A stretch of 64,000 bases of DNA from Saccharopolyspora kobensis (GCF_900108315.1 NZ_FNVB01000006.1:450493-514492); one strand, 5' to 3'. Positions 25,049 through 35,199 are shown, counted from the stretch's first letter. Translations and numbers: made by a program. The notes: generated by a model not told the origin, from the letters alone.

Positions 25049-26350
25049 TCAGCGGGCTGGGGCCGGGAGCGGGGGCTCGTGGGTCGGGACGGTCGCGACC
25101 GGCGCGGTTCGGCGGGCGCGCCACCACAGGACCGCGTTGTAGAGCAGGAAGGCCAGCCCGAAGTAGACGTAGGCGTTGCCGATCAGGTTCTGCGGGAGGT
25201 TCCAGGTCAGCTCCAGGCCCTTGCCCTGCGGCACCTTCCAGTGCGGACCCATCATGAAGAACCCGGTGACCATCGCGGTCGCCAGCAGCAGCGCCCAGTT
25301 CCGCTGCGTCCAGGCGGCGCCGAGCAGCAGCATCAGCCCCGGGATCGCCCAGACCCAGTGGTGCGACCAGGAGATCGGCGACACCAGCAGCCCGAACACG
25401 CCGTTGAGCACCACCGCGGTCGGCAGGTCCCGCCGCTGGATCGCGTGCCGCATCCCGAGCACCACCAGCACCAGGGCGAGCACCGCCAGCACGGCGAAGA
25501 CCAGCGTCAGGTGCGGCACGCCCACCTTGGTCAGCAGCGACCGCAGCGACTGGTTGCCCGCGTAGATCGAGGCGTCACCGGTGAACTTCGGCCCGAAGGA
25601 CACGTTGCTGCTGGCGAACATCTCCTGCAGCCAGAAGCGGCGCGCGTTGTCGAAGGTCAGCGCGAAGCCCAGCAGCGCGGTGCCGAGGAAGGTCAGCAGC
25701 GCGACGGCGATCGTCCGCACGTCCCGGCGCAGCAGCGGCAGCAGCAGGAACACCAGCGGCGTGAGCTTGATCCCGGCGGCCAGCCCGATCAGCAGCCCGC
25801 GCGGGTAGGGCAGCTTCTTCGCCCCGTCCACCCGCCACAGGCAGTCCACCGCGACCAGCGCCATCAGCACGATGTTGATCTGCGCGTAGGTGATGGTCTC
25901 CAGCACCGGTTCGCTGATCGTGGCCAGCGGCAGCACCGCCGCCGTCACCAGCAGCACCCGTTCCCGGTGCTCCTGCAGGAAGGGCGCCGCCCGGAGCACC
26001 ACGTACAGCGTCGTCAGCAGCGCGAGGTGGCTGACCAGCATGATCACCGCGGTGGACGCGGCCTTGGGGATCAGCCCCAGCGGGGCGAACACGATCGCCG
26101 CGAACGGCGGGTAGATGAACGGCAGCTCCAGGCCGGACTCGGTCGCGGGCAGGTCGTTGTAGAGGTCCCGGCCGCCCAGCAGCGCCTTCGCGCCCAGCCG
26201 GTAGACCTCGCCGTCGATGTGGTCGTGGGTGTTGACGGTCGACACGACCATCACCGCGATCAGCTCGGCGACCGCGATGACCGCCAGCAGCGACCGGTGC
26301 TCGCGCAACCGGTCGGCCAGCCGTGCTCGCGCGCTACCGGTCACGGGCAT
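25049..26350 (-). CDS. GT87-type (DUF2029) membrane mannosyltransferase-like protein
   Basis: A 433-residue polytopic protein with about ten membrane helices, of the GT-C superfamily. Members use polyprenyl-phosphate mannose on the outer face of the membrane to extend lipomannan or lipoarabinomannan. Typical features are an acidic residue pair soon after helix 1 (NTHDHIDGEVYRLGAKALLGGRDLY), FIYPPFAAIVFAPL, and GLAAGIKLTPLVFLLLPLL. The helix-rich C-terminus has SPISWSHHWVWAIPGL. AGGAGG stands seven bases before ATG 26350. A related but more distant GT87 protein is at 33562. Donor and acceptor remain assumptions. Confidence 0.8.
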   Translation of the reverse strand: MPVTGSARARLADRLREHRSLLAVIAVAELIAVMVVSTVNTHDHIDGEVYRLGAKALLGGRDLYNDLPATESGLELPFIYPPFAAIVFAPLGLIPKAASTAVIMLVSHLALLTTLYVVLRAAPFLQEHRERVLLVTAAVLPLATISEPVLETITYAQINIVLMALVAVDCLWRVDGAKKLPYPRGLLIGLAAGIKLTPLVFLLLPLLRRDVRTIAVALLTFLGTALLGFALTFDNARRFWLQEMFASSNVSFGPKFTGDASIYAGNQSLRSLLTKVGVPHLTLVFAVLAVLALVLVVLGMRHAIQRRDLPTAVVLNGVFGLLVSPISWSHHWVWAIPGLMLLLGAAWTQRNWALLLATAMVTGFFMMGPHWKVPQGKGLELTWNLPQNLIGNAYVYFGLAFLLYNAVLWWRARRTAPVATVPTHEPPLPAPAR

Positions 26351-26648
26351 TCGGGGTCCTCCTAGCCTGAGCTCCTCGCCCCGACAAGCGTAGAGATCCG
26401 GGTGTCCGCGGGGCGCGATGCGGGGCCGGTTTCGGACCGGCACCACGTCGCATGTTTCACCTGCTCGAATCATCAAGTTCCGATCGGCGAGGTGAACCGT
26501 CGGGGGATGCATCGCCAATGTCTCACTGAGCGTTATCTGCCCAGCGTGAATACCACCATTACGGGTGGTCGCCGTGCTCTTGAAAAGGGGCTTGCTGGCA
26601 GGGGAGGCTCAGACGGACTGCTCCGTTTGGTGGGGAGGAGGGGGCCGA

Positions 26649-27500
26649 ATGAGTGTCGTCGAGGTAGCCGCATCAGCTCAGTTGGCGTCGGTGTGGGACG
26701 ACTACATCAGCGGGCTCAACGTCGGCGTGCTGCTGACCGATGAGCGCGGGCAGGTGCTGGCCACCAACGACGTCGCCGCCGAACTCATGCAGTTGGCCAA
26801 GTCCGATCTGCTCACCGGCGTCCGGCCCGCGGGCTGGCGCCTGCGCGACGACACCGGCGCGGCGATGCCGGACTGGGCGGAGCTGGCCGGTCAGGTGCTG
26901 CGCGCGGGCAGCCCGCTGTCCATCCCGATGGTGATCGCCCGCAGCGGCCAGCCGCTGAGCCGGATCTGGGCGGACTACCACGCGGTGCAGGTGCAGGGCC
27001 GCCGCCGCGTGCTGATCCTGCTGCAGCCGGTGCACACCGACGTTCCGCACAGCCGGGGGCTGCTGGATCCGCTGACCGGGCTGCCCGGTCGCGTGCTGCT
27101 GCTGGACCGCCTGGAGCAGTCGCTGGTGCGGGCGCGCAGCCGCGGCACGCTGTCCACGCTGGTGCTGATCGACGTGCAGCAGCTGGCGGCCTTCAACGCC
27201 GAGCACGGCTTCGACCGCGGCGACGACCTGCTGACCACGCTGGCCGACCGGCTCCGGGAAGGGCTCAGCGACGAGCACACCGTGGCCCGCTACGGCGGCG
27301 ACGAGTTCGCGGTGGTCGCCGAGCACCCGAGCGGCACCGGCGAGACGATCGCCGAGCAGGCCCGCGAGGTGGCCGGCTGGCCGCTGCGGATCGGCCGCAA
27401 GCAGGTCCGGCCCGGCCTCCGCGTCTCCTGGGTGACCACCGACGGGCAAGCCCCGGTCCACTCGGTCCTGGCCAGGGCCGAGCAACAGCTGCAGCACTGA
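26649..27500 (+). CDS. PAS-GGDEF protein, soluble diguanylate cyclase
   Basis: A 283-residue cytoplasmic protein. The first ~125 residues look like a PAS-type sensor (YISGLNVGVLLTDERGQVLATNDVAAELM). The GGDEF domain (about 140-283) begins DPLTGLPGRVLLLDRLE and keeps the full signature RYGGDEFAVV, so it is probably active. Unlike the membrane cyclase at 20017 it has no RxxD inhibitory site at the usual place. The domain is slightly short after GGDEF (about 65 residues), so activity needs a test. ATG 26649 follows a long G/A-rich ribosome site. No neighbour suggests the signal. Confidence 0.88.
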   Translation: MSVVEVAASAQLASVWDDYISGLNVGVLLTDERGQVLATNDVAAELMQLAKSDLLTGVRPAGWRLRDDTGAAMPDWAELAGQVLRAGSPLSIPMVIARSGQPLSRIWADYHAVQVQGRRRVLILLQPVHTDVPHSRGLLDPLTGLPGRVLLLDRLEQSLVRARSRGTLSTLVLIDVQQLAAFNAEHGFDRGDDLLTTLADRLREGLSDEHTVARYGGDEFAVVAEHPSGTGETIAEQAREVAGWPLRIGRKQVRPGLRVSWVTTDGQAPVHSVLARAEQQLQH

Positions 27501-27560
27501 GTGCTCCGGTTCGCGTGGCGGAACCCCAGCGCCCTCGTGGACTGCTGATGCTTGACCGAC

Positions 27561-27632
27561 ACGGCGCACGGGCTGTCCTCGCCAGGCGAACGCTGGGAAC
27601 CCGCGGCGGTGCGGGCTGCGAGGGCGGGCTGT
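27561..27632. repeat. Dispersed intergenic repeat, family R3 copy 1
   Basis: Bases 27561-27589 match 42828-42856 at 27 of 29 positions (core cgggctNtcctcgccaggcga). The next part (gaacccgcggcggtgcgggctgcg) is a diverged form of the R3 core seen at 42862, 49111 and 52444. It lies between the GGDEF gene and the ino1 terminator and has no good reading frame. Confidence 0.65.
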
Positions 27633-27705
27633 GCGCCGCGCAGCAGCTGCCGGAACTCCCATGGGCGGGAGGTACCGCGTGGGCCTGGAGACCCCGAGCG
27701 GAAAA

Positions 27706-27734
27706 AGGGGCACCCGCGCCGCGCGGGTGCCCCT
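27706..27734 (-). terminator. Terminator of ino1
   Basis: A 13-bp perfect stem (AGGGGCACCCGCG with CGCGGGTGCCCCT) with a 3-base loop; on the minus strand it is followed by a run of T residues. It is 18 bases past the ino1 stop. Confidence 0.9.
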
Positions 27735-27752
27735 GTCGTCGGTGCGGTGCGC

Positions 27753-28850
27753 TCAGCGCTCCACGTTCCCGGCGATGAAGTCCTCGACCGCCTGGTAGGC
27801 GGCGGAGTCGGCGTACTGCTCCGGCGGGGACTTCATGAAGTAGGAGGAGGCCGAGAGGATCGGGCCGCCGATGCCGCGGTCCTTGGCGATCTTGGCCGCG
27901 CGGATCGCGTCGATGATGATGCCCGCCGAGTTCGGCGAGTCCCACACCTCCAGCTTGTACTCCAGGTTCAGCGGGACGTCGCCGAAGGCGCGGCCCTCCA
28001 GCCGGATGTAGGCCCACTTGCGGTCGTCCAGCCACGGCACGTAGTCCGACGGACCGATGTGCACGTTGCGCTTGCCCAGGTCGCGGTCCACCTGCGAGGT
28101 GACCGACTGCGTCTTGGAGACCTTCTTCGACTCCAGGCGCTCCAGTTCCTTCATGTTCAGGAAGTCCATGTTGCCGCCGACGTTGAGCTGCATCGTGCGG
28201 TCCAGGTGGACGCCGCGGTCCTCGAACAGCTTGGCCAGCACGCGGTGCGTGATGGTCGCCCCGACCTGCGACTTGATGTCGTCACCGACGATCGGCACGC
28301 CGGCGTCGGTGAACTTCTGCGCCCACTCCGGGTCGGAGGCGATGAACACCGGCAGCGCGTTGACGAACGCCACCCCGGCGTCGATCGCGCACTGCGCGTA
28401 GTACTTGTCGGCCTCCTCGGAGCCCACCGGCAGGTAGGACACCAGCACGTCGACCTCGGCGTCCTTGAGCGCCTGCACGACGTCCACCGGCTGCTCGTCG
28501 GACTCCTCGATGGTCTCCCGGTAGAACCGGCCCAGGCCGTCGAGGGTGTGCCCGCGCTGCACGGTGACGCCCAGCGGCGGCACGTCGGCGATCTTGATCG
28601 TGTTGTTCTCGCTGGCGACGATGGCCTCGGAGAGGTCCCGGCCGACCTTCTTCGCGTCCACGTCGAAGGCCGCCACGAAATTCACGTCCCGCACGTGGTA
28701 CTCGCCGAACTCGACGTGCATCAGGCCGGGCACCCTGGTGCTCGGGTCGGCATCGGCGTAGTAGTGGACGCCCTGCACCAGCGATGCCGCGCAGTTCCCG
28801 ACGCCGACGATCGCCACTCGCACCGTACGACCGGGCCGATCTCCGCCCAT
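27753..28850 (-). CDS. ino1: Inositol-3-phosphate synthase
   Basis: A 365-residue NAD-dependent enzyme that makes 1L-myo-inositol-1-phosphate from glucose-6-phosphate, the first step to phosphatidylinositol and mycothiol in actinobacteria. The N-terminal Rossmann motif is [16 protein letters not shown]; the catalytic region has [20 protein letters not shown] and [12 protein letters not shown], both diagnostic of the short actinobacterial form. AAGGAGG eight bases upstream supports ATG 28850. It is cotranscribed with the PadR regulator just upstream (20-base gap), the same order as mycobacterial Rv0047c-ino1, so PadR control is likely. Confidence 0.96.
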   Translation of the reverse strand: MGGDRPGRTVRVAIVGVGNCAASLVQGVHYYADADPSTRVPGLMHVEFGEYHVRDVNFVAAFDVDAKKVGRDLSEAIVASENNTIKIADVPPLGVTVQRGHTLDGLGRFYRETIEESDEQPVDVVQALKDAEVDVLVSYLPVGSEEADKYYAQCAIDAGVAFVNALPVFIASDPEWAQKFTDAGVPIVGDDIKSQVGATITHRVLAKLFEDRGVHLDRTMQLNVGGNMDFLNMKELERLESKKVSKTQSVTSQVDRDLGKRNVHIGPSDYVPWLDDRKWAYIRLEGRAFGDVPLNLEYKLEVWDSPNSAGIIIDAIRAAKIAKDRGIGGPILSASSYFMKSPPEQYADSAAYQAVEDFIAGNVER

Positions 28851-28870
28851 GGCAGGGCCCTCCTTCTTGG

Positions 28871-29440
28871 TCATCTGTCGTGTCCTTGCAGTTCTTGCTC
28901 GCGCGCCGCAGCTGCCTGCTCGGCGCGTTCGTGTTCGATGATCTCGTCGAGCCAGCGAATCTCCCGTTCGCTGTGGTCGAGCCGGAGGCGGTGCAGCTCC
29001 CGGGTGTAGCGGTCGAACCGGTCGCGGTCGGCCAGCGCGTTGCGCAGGCCTTCCCGGCGTTCTTCGACGCGCCGCCGCCTGCCCTCCAGGATCCGCAACC
29101 GGGCCTCGGCCGGGGTGCGGGAGAAGAACACCACGTGCACGCCGAACGCGTTGTCGTCGCACGCCTGCGGTCCGCAGTCCCCGACCAGCTCGGCGAAGCG
29201 GTACTCGCCCGCCGTGGTCACCCGGTACACGCGACGCGCCCGCCGACCCCAGCCGCGCGCGTCGGGGGTCTCGGGCTGTTCCTCGATCAATCCGGCGCGC
29301 TGCAGCCTGCGCAACGTCGGGTACAAAGTTCCGCAGGACAGCGCGCGGAAGGCACCCGGTGCGTCGTGCAACCGCTTCCGCAGCTCGTAGCCGTGCATCG
29401 GGGCCTCGTGCAGGAGACCGAGCACGGCGAGTTCGAGCAT
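28871..29440 (-). CDS. PadR-family regulator upstream of ino1
   Basis: A 189-residue protein with the PadR winged helix at the N-terminus ([23 protein letters not shown], then [19 protein letters not shown]) and a long C-terminal coiled-coil helix ([19 protein letters not shown] ... [20 protein letters not shown]), used for dimerisation. ATG 29440 has GAGGAGG six bases ahead; the GTG six bases earlier overlaps that site. It begins an operon with ino1, and a palindrome suitable as its operator lies at 29529-29545 in its own promoter region. Confidence 0.9.
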   Translation of the reverse strand: MLELAVLGLLHEAPMHGYELRKRLHDAPGAFRALSCGTLYPTLRRLQRAGLIEEQPETPDARGWGRRARRVYRVTTAGEYRFAELVGDCGPQACDDNAFGVHVVFFSRTPAEARLRILEGRRRRVEERREGLRNALADRDRFDRYTRELHRLRLDHSEREIRWLDEIIEHERAEQAAAAREQELQGHDR

Positions 29441-29528
29441 CCGCACCCTCCTCGGACAGGATCACCGGTGGCCTCGTGCGGAACCGGCTCGCGCTGCCGC
29501 GCACCACCCGCTAGACCACCTGGCGGAT

Positions 29529-29545
29529 TATATCGCGGCGATATA
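29529..29545. promoter_or_regulatory. Palindromic operator between padR and the DUF5318 gene
   Basis: TATATCG and CGATATA arms flank CGG. It is an AT-rich island in a GC-rich divergent promoter region, 89 bp before the PadR start and about 120 bp before the DUF5318/PBP genes. PadR proteins bind such dyads, so it may control both directions. Confidence 0.6.
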
Positions 29546-29663
29546 TCGGGGACCACGATCGAGCGGCGCTGAGGTGGCCGTCGTCACTGCACGTGGCGGT
29601 CGGTGGGCACGCCTGCCCTGAACGGCGCATGGAGTAGTCGTCACCGCCACGTACCCTGTGGTC

Positions 29664-30068
29664 GTGCGGACCCAACGGCAAGTGGTCGACTACGCGTTGC
29701 AGCGCAGGGCGCTGCTCGCGCAGGTCCACGCTGGCCGCGTCGGGGTGATGGAGGTCTGCGACGCCGATCCGTACCTGCTGCGGGCGGCGAAGTTCCACGG
29801 TGAGCCGAGCGGGGTGACCTGCCCGGTGTGTCGGAAGGAGCCGTTGACCCTGGTCTCGTGGGTCTTCGGCGATGCCCTCAAGCACGCGTCCGGTACGGCG
29901 CGAGCGCCCGAGGAGCTGGACCGGATGGCCGCCGTGTTCGAGGAGTTCAACGTCTACGTCGTAGAGGTATGCCGCACATGTAATTGGAACCACCTGGTGC
30001 AGTCGTACGTCCTGGGAACTGGCGGCTTGAACGAGCGGCGTTCCCGGCGCAAGACTGCTGCGGAGTGA
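29664..30068 (+). CDS. DUF5318 zinc-ribbon-like protein (Rv0049-like)
   Basis: A 134-residue actinobacterial protein of unknown function. It has two Cys pairs that could bind zinc: CPVC near residue 52 and CRTC near 109, the latter inside VEVCRTCNWNHLVQSYVLG. GTG 29664 (VRTQRQVVDYALQRR) matches the start I recall for the mycobacterial homologue; GTG 29658 is two codons upstream. It precedes the class A PBP as in mycobacteria. The family is conserved next to cell-wall genes; no activity is assigned. Confidence 0.85.
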   Translation: MRTQRQVVDYALQRRALLAQVHAGRVGVMEVCDADPYLLRAAKFHGEPSGVTCPVCRKEPLTLVSWVFGDALKHASGTARAPEELDRMAAVFEEFNVYVVEVCRTCNWNHLVQSYVLGTGGLNERRSRRKTAAE

Positions 30069-30171
30069 ATCCGGTCGTGCCCCGACTCACGACCGCGCGC
30101 CCCGGTGCGGCGCAACCCCGACGTGAACGCATCACATGGCGTCGCCCGACGCCTGTCCTGGAGGCCCACTC

Positions 30172-33100
30172 GTGAACGACGAGCGTGACGACCACCCCCG
30201 AGGCCGCCACTCAAGGCAATCCCAGCCCGATGGTCGTGGCACGCCACCCCCGCCGCCTCAGCGCCCCGGTCCGCCGCATCCCGGCGACCAGGCGCGGCCC
30301 CCGCAGCGCCCGATGACCGGACCGCCGCCGGGGCCGGGCGGACCGGCGTGGCCGAGCGAAGAACCGCGGCCGGGGCCGAGGCAGGGCCCGCCGCCTCCGC
30401 CTCCGCGACCGGGGCCGCCGAACCAGCAGTGGCCGAACGGCAACCCGGACGCGCAGGAGACCCAGCAGCAGCCCGCGGTGCCCTCCGGCCCGGACGCGAA
30501 GTGGCCCGAGGGCGAGTCGGCGCAGGAGCGCACCGGCGCGTGGACGCCGTCGTTCGACGATGACGACGATGACGACTCCGCGCTGTCCAAGCGGCTGAGC
30601 GGTGATTCCGGCGATTCGGGGGACAACGGGCGCGGCAAGCTCGACGTGCCGACCGCGTACACCCCGGTGCCGCCTCCGCCGCCCAACGGCGGCCGCGACG
30701 GCGCACCGCCCGGACCTGGCCGGGAGGGCCCGCCACCGCCGCCTCCGGGTGGCCGTCAGGGCCCGCCGCCACCGCCTCCGGGCGCGCAGCAGACCCGCCA
30801 GGGCCCGCCGCCCGGTCGGCCGCCGCAGCCGCCGAGCGCGGAGCAGCCGACTCAGAACATCCCCCAGCCGGGGCGTGACGACGACCGCCGTCGCGCTGGT
30901 GGCGCAGCCGCCGCGGGCGCTGCGGCCGCAGGTGCGGCTGCCGCCGGCATGGCCGCCGGATCCGGAGCAGCTGGTGCTGCCGGTGCCGCTGGCGCAGCGG
31001 CCGGTGGTGCCGCTGGCGCAGCGGCCGGTGGTGCCGCTGGCGCCGCAGGTGCGGCCGGTGGAGCGGCGAACGGCGCGGGTAACCCCCGCGAGCCGCAGCT
31101 GCTCACGCACCAGGAGCAGGGCAGCTACAACTACTACGCCGACGACCAGCTCGACGACGACCCGTACGACAACTACGACGACGGGCGCGGCTACGACGAC
31201 GGACGTGGCGACGCCCGCAACGGGGATGATCGCGATGGCGACGACCGTTTCGACGACTTCGGCCCGGCCGACGACGACCCGGACGACGAGATGAGCGCCC
31301 GTCGGAGCAAGCGCAGCGTGCTCTGGCGGCGGGTCCGGCGGACCTGCTACGTCGGTGCCGCGATGGCCGTGCTGGCGCCCGTCGTGGTGTTCCTCTACGG
31401 CTACATGGCCTGGGCCGCGCCGGACGAGGCGCAGGTGATGGGCATGAACCGGCCGATCGAGCTGCGCTACGCCAACGACGAGGTGATGGCCCGCGTCGAG
31501 CCGCCCAAGTCGCGGGAGATCGTGCACAGCCTCAACGAGGTGTCGGAGCCGCTGCGCAACGCCACCATCTCGGCCGAGGACGCCTCCTTCTACGACAACC
31601 CCGGCTTCGACTTCAAGGGCATCGCGCGGTCGGTGTACTTCCTGCTCACCGGGTCCGGTGTCGGTGGTGGTTCCACCATCACGCAGCAGTTCATCAAGCT
31701 GGACCTGGAGCTGAACAAGAAGGACCCGGGTTATGTGCGCAAGGTCAAGGAGGTCGTCCTCGCGTACAAGATGACCAACCAGCGCTCCAAGGACGAGATC
31801 CTGCTGGCGTACCTGAACACCGCGTACTACGGCCGCGGTGCGAACGGGATCACCGCTGCGGCGAAGGCCTACTTCAACAAGAAGCCGAGCGAGATCAACG
31901 AAGCGGAAGCGGCGGTCCTGGCGGGCGTGGTCCAGCGCCCGCGGGACAACGACCCGCGCGTTGACCTGGAGCAGGCGACGACCCGCTGGAAGTACGTCAT
32001 CGGGCAGATGGAGGAGAACAACTACCTCCAGCCCGGCCAGGCGGACACGCTGCAGATGCCGGAGACCCAGCCGCGGACGGACTGGCAGACCGACAACCGG
32101 CTCACCCCGGAGCAGGACGCGATCTGGCAGGCGATCCAGAAGGAGCTGGAGTCCAAGGGCCTGGAGCAGAGCGTCCTGTACCGCGGCGGCTTCACCATCA
32201 AGACGACCATCGACCCGGACGCGCAGAACAAGGCCGAGGAGGCCGTCCGCTCGGTGATGGCCAGCCAGCCGCCGACGCTGCGGACCTCGCTGGTCGCGGT
32301 CGATCCGGAGACCGGCGGAGTGCTGGCCTACTACGGCTCGAAGCTGAACAAGGGCGACCTGGACTGGGCAAGCACCAGGCAGGAACCGGGCTCCTCGTTC
32401 AAGCCGCTCGTGGTGGCGGCGGGGCTGCAGCAGGGCATCGGCATCGGCGAGTACTACGACGGCAGCGACAACCAGGTGATCGCGGGCACCCCGTTCCGGA
32501 ACTCCGAAGGCGTCGCGTGCGACGTCCCGACGCACTGCGGGATCCGCGAGGCGATGACCAAGTCGGTCAACACCGTGTTCGTCCACCTGGCCAACAAGAT
32601 CGGCACCCCCAAGGTCGCCGATGCCGCGCACGCGGCGGGCATCGGAGAGTCGACCAAGCTGGCGAACATCGAGAACGGCGTCGTCGAGGCCGGTATCGCG
32701 CTGGGCATGTACCCGGTGTACCCGGCCGACATGGCGGCGGCGTACGGAACCTTCGTCAACGGCGGTCAGCGGGTCGAGACGCACTTCGTGTCCGAGGCGA
32801 TCAGCTCCGAGAGCGGCGCTTACAACCTGGAGATCGAGAAGCCGAAGCCGGCGTACAGCACCGATGCCGAGGAGAGCTCGGACATCGCCGCCGACGTCGC
32901 CGAGTCGATGAAGAACGTGGCCTCGAACGCCAAGGTGCCGCTGAACAACAACCGTCCGGTGGCGGCCAAGACCGGTACCCACCAGTGGGGTGCCACCGAT
33001 CTGAACCGCAACGCCTGGATGATCGGCGCGACCCCGCAGATCTCCACCGCGGTGGCGATGCTCAACGACGACGGCGGGCCGAAGCCGCTGAAGGACTCCA

Positions 33101-33489
33101 GCGGCAAGACCTTCTACGGCAGCAAGTACCCGTCGCAGGTGTGGCAGAAGTTCATGAACTCCTACCTGCAGGGCAAGAAGGTGGAGAAGCTGCCGGCGCC
33201 GGGCAAGATCGGGCAGTTCGAGGACACCCCGCCGCCGCCCCCGCCGACGAGCGAGGCGCCGAGCGAGTCGATGCCCCCGAGCGAGTCGATGGACCCGAGC
33301 AACTCCCGGGACCCGGACGAGTCGGAGGACCCGACCTCCAGCGCCGGTCGGCCGAGCCGCGACTGCGGTGGCCTCTTCAACCCGCCGTGCCCGCCGGGAC
33401 AGGACAACGGCGACGGAGACGGCGACGGTGACGGGGGCGGCGGACCCAACAACGTCGCTCCGACGGACCGACCGAGGTACTACGGCTGA
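30172..33489 (+). CDS. ponA1: Bifunctional class A penicillin-binding protein
   Basis: A 1105-residue peptidoglycan synthase. The first ~380 residues are disordered: Pro-rich, an acidic patch (DDDDDDS), an Ala/Gly-rich tract near 243-300 and Asp-rich repeats. A membrane helix near 392-415 follows. The GT51 glycosyltransferase has catalytic AEDASFYDN (Glu469), GGSTITQQ and the AYLNTAYYGRGANGI motif. The transpeptidase has SSFK (Ser741), KSVNTVF (SxN) and KTGT (Lys933). The C-terminal tail is Pro/Ser/Asp-rich. GTG 30172 is chosen for the GGAGG before it. It lies in the conserved ino1-PadR-DUF5318-PBP-GT87 block. The disordered N-terminus is much longer than in most homologues. Confidence 0.93.
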   Translation: MNDERDDHPRGRHSRQSQPDGRGTPPPPPQRPGPPHPGDQARPPQRPMTGPPPGPGGPAWPSEEPRPGPRQGPPPPPPRPGPPNQQWPNGNPDAQETQQQPAVPSGPDAKWPEGESAQERTGAWTPSFDDDDDDDSALSKRLSGDSGDSGDNGRGKLDVPTAYTPVPPPPPNGGRDGAPPGPGREGPPPPPPGGRQGPPPPPPGAQQTRQGPPPGRPPQPPSAEQPTQNIPQPGRDDDRRRAGGAAAAGAAAAGAAAAGMAAGSGAAGAAGAAGAAAGGAAGAAAGGAAGAAGAAGGAANGAGNPREPQLLTHQEQGSYNYYADDQLDDDPYDNYDDGRGYDDGRGDARNGDDRDGDDRFDDFGPADDDPDDEMSARRSKRSVLWRRVRRTCYVGAAMAVLAPVVVFLYGYMAWAAPDEAQVMGMNRPIELRYANDEVMARVEPPKSREIVHSLNEVSEPLRNATISAEDASFYDNPGFDFKGIARSVYFLLTGSGVGGGSTITQQFIKLDLELNKKDPGYVRKVKEVVLAYKMTNQRSKDEILLAYLNTAYYGRGANGITAAAKAYFNKKPSEINEAEAAVLAGVVQRPRDNDPRVDLEQATTRWKYVIGQMEENNYLQPGQADTLQMPETQPRTDWQTDNRLTPEQDAIWQAIQKELESKGLEQSVLYRGGFTIKTTIDPDAQNKAEEAVRSVMASQPPTLRTSLVAVDPETGGVLAYYGSKLNKGDLDWASTRQEPGSSFKPLVVAAGLQQGIGIGEYYDGSDNQVIAGTPFRNSEGVACDVPTHCGIREAMTKSVNTVFVHLANKIGTPKVADAAHAAGIGESTKLANIENGVVEAGIALGMYPVYPADMAAAYGTFVNGGQRVETHFVSEAISSESGAYNLEIEKPKPAYSTDAEESSDIAADVAESMKNVASNAKVPLNNNRPVAAKTGTHQWGATDLNRNAWMIGATPQISTAVAMLNDDGGPKPLKDSSGKTFYGSKYPSQVWQKFMNSYLQGKKVEKLPAPGKIGQFEDTPPPPPPTSEAPSESMPPSESMDPSNSRDPDESEDPTSSAGRPSRDCGGLFNPPCPPGQDNGDGDGDGDGGGGPNNVAPTDRPRYYG

Positions 33490-33497
33490 CGATCGAC

Positions 33498-33533
33498 CAC
33501 GAGGGGCATCCGCTGCGGCGGGTGCCCCTCGTG
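33498..33533. terminator. Hairpin after the PBP gene
   Basis: An 11-bp perfect stem (CACGAGGGGCA with TGCCCCTCGTG) with a 14-base loop, followed by CGTTGTTCG, 9 bases after the PBP stop. The next gene in the same direction begins 28 bases further on. Confidence 0.75.
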
Positions 33534-33561
33534 CGTTGTTCGCGCCAAGTAGCATCCGGGC

Positions 33562-35199
33562 GTGTCCCCCACGACCGAGCCCGCCAGCAGTGAACCGCCG
33601 ACGCCCCACCGGCGTCCGGATTCGGCGGTGGACAGCGACTCGCTCGGGCCCGAGGACCGCGTCGCGCCGACCTGGTCGGAGCCGCTGGCGCAGCAGATCA
33701 GCCGCCCGTTCGGCGGCAGGCTGGGCAGGCACGCGCAGGTCGGCAGGCAGTGGTTCTGGACGCCGTTGCGGGTGATCCTGCTGTTCGCGGTGCTGGTGCT
33801 GGCCGCGGCGTGGCTGTTCAAGGCGCCCTGCCAGCTCACCTACGACACCGGCAGCGGACCGCAGCTGGACTGGCGGAACAACAAGCAGTACACCGCCATG
33901 TGCTACACCGACATCATCCCGCGCTACGGCATGGGCGACCTGGCCCGCGACGACGCGTTCCCGTACAAGACGCCGTGGCTGGAGAACGCGGGCACGCCGC
34001 AGGAGAAGGTCCGGTACATGGAGTACCCGGTGCTGACCGGGGTGTTCCAGTGGATCAACGCGCGGGCCGCCGACGGGTGGGCGACGCTGGCCGGTCTCGG
34101 CTTCCTGCCCGGCGGCCTGACCAGCGTGCTGTACTTCAACCTCACCGCCTTCTGGCTGGCCGCGGCCTGGCTGGTGACCATCTGGGCGCTGGTCGGGCTG
34201 TGCCGCAGGCGGGTCTGGGACGTCGCGATAGCCGCGCTCTCCCCGCTGGTCCTGGTGCACGCCTTCACCAACTTCGACGCGCTGGCCACCGCGCTGGGCA
34301 CCGCCGGGCTGCTCGCCTGGGCGCGGCGCCGGCCGGTACTGGCCGGGGTGCTGATCGGTCTCGGCGGGGCGGCCAAGCTCTACCCGCTGTTCTTCCTCGG
34401 CCCGCTGCTGGTGCTGGCCTGGCGGGCGGGCAAGGTGCCGGAGGCGGTGCGCGCGGTGCTGGCCGCGGCGCTGGCCTGGCTGGCGGTGAACGTGCCGGTC
34501 CTGGTGCTCTACCCGGCCGGCTGGGGCGAGTTCTTCCGGCTGAACAACGAGCGCGCGGCCGATCCGGACTCGCTGTACAACGTGCTGATGCACTTCACCG
34601 GGTGGGCCGGTTTCGACGGCGAGCTGTCGCCGGGCGCGACGCCGACGGTGCTGAACTCGGTGAGCCTCGCGCTGTTCCTGCTGGCCTGCGCGGCGATCGG
34701 GTGGCTGGCGCTGGCGGCGCCGACCCGGCCGCGGCTGGCGCAGCTGTGCTTCCTGGTGGTGGCGGCGTTCCTGCTGACCAACAAGGTGTGGAGCCCGCAG
34801 TACTCGCTGTGGCTGGTGCCGCTGGCGGTGCTGGCGATCCCGCGCTGGCGGCTGCTGCTGGCCTGGATGCTCGTCGACGCGGCGGTGTGGGCGCCGCGGA
34901 TGTACTACTACCTGGGCACGGCCAACAAGGGCCTGCCCGAGGGCTGGTTCCTGGGCGCGGTCGTGGTCCGGGACGTCATGGTGGTGGCCCTGTGCGTGCT
35001 GATCGTCCGGGAGATCCTGAACCCGGCGCGCGACAAGGTCCGGACGACCCTCTCGGTGCGACCGGGCCGCGTGCCGGACGCGCTGGACGACCCGTGCGGC
35101 GGCTTCCTCGACGGCGCCCACGACCGCTTCGTCCTGCCCGCGCCGCGCTCCTTCGGCAGGACCACGGGTGTTCAGGGGGAACTAGGGGTTCGCCCCTGA
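33562..35199 (+). CDS. GT87-type membrane glycosyltransferase (Rv0051-like)
   Basis: A 545-residue GT-C-fold protein with a disordered cytoplasmic N-terminus (about 80 residues), then about 12 membrane helices. Features are [22 protein letters not shown] in the first external loop, [13 protein letters not shown], and [22 protein letters not shown] as in the mycobacterial homologue. It is part of the conserved PBP block, which supports a cell-envelope role, probably transfer from a polyprenyl-phosphate sugar. GTG 33562 is the first start in the frame; no strong ribosome site is seen, so translation may be leaderless or coupled. Sugar and acceptor are unknown. Confidence 0.82.
   Translation: MSPTTEPASSEPPTPHRRPDSAVDSDSLGPEDRVAPTWSEPLAQQISRPFGGRLGRHAQVGRQWFWTPLRVILLFAVLVLAAAWLFKAPCQLTYDTGSGPQLDWRNNKQYTAMCYTDIIPRYGMGDLARDDAFPYKTPWLENAGTPQEKVRYMEYPVLTGVFQWINARAADGWATLAGLGFLPGGLTSVLYFNLTAFWLAAAWLVTIWALVGLCRRRVWDVAIAALSPLVLVHAFTNFDALATALGTAGLLAWARRRPVLAGVLIGLGGAAKLYPLFFLGPLLVLAWRAGKVPEAVRAVLAAALAWLAVNVPVLVLYPAGWGEFFRLNNERAADPDSLYNVLMHFTGWAGFDGELSPGATPTVLNSVSLALFLLACAAIGWLALAAPTRPRLAQLCFLVVAAFLLTNKVWSPQYSLWLVPLAVLAIPRWRLLLAWMLVDAAVWAPRMYYYLGTANKGLPEGWFLGAVVVRDVMVVALCVLIVREILNPARDKVRTTLSVRPGRVPDALDDPCGGFLDGAHDRFVLPAPRSFGRTTGVQGELGVRP

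Noticed and set aside
30211..35121. 1636-codon minus-strand open frame opposite the PBP and GT87 genes
   Set aside because: It spans two well-supported genes and has the Arg/Val/Leu/His composition of a shadow frame in GC-rich DNA.
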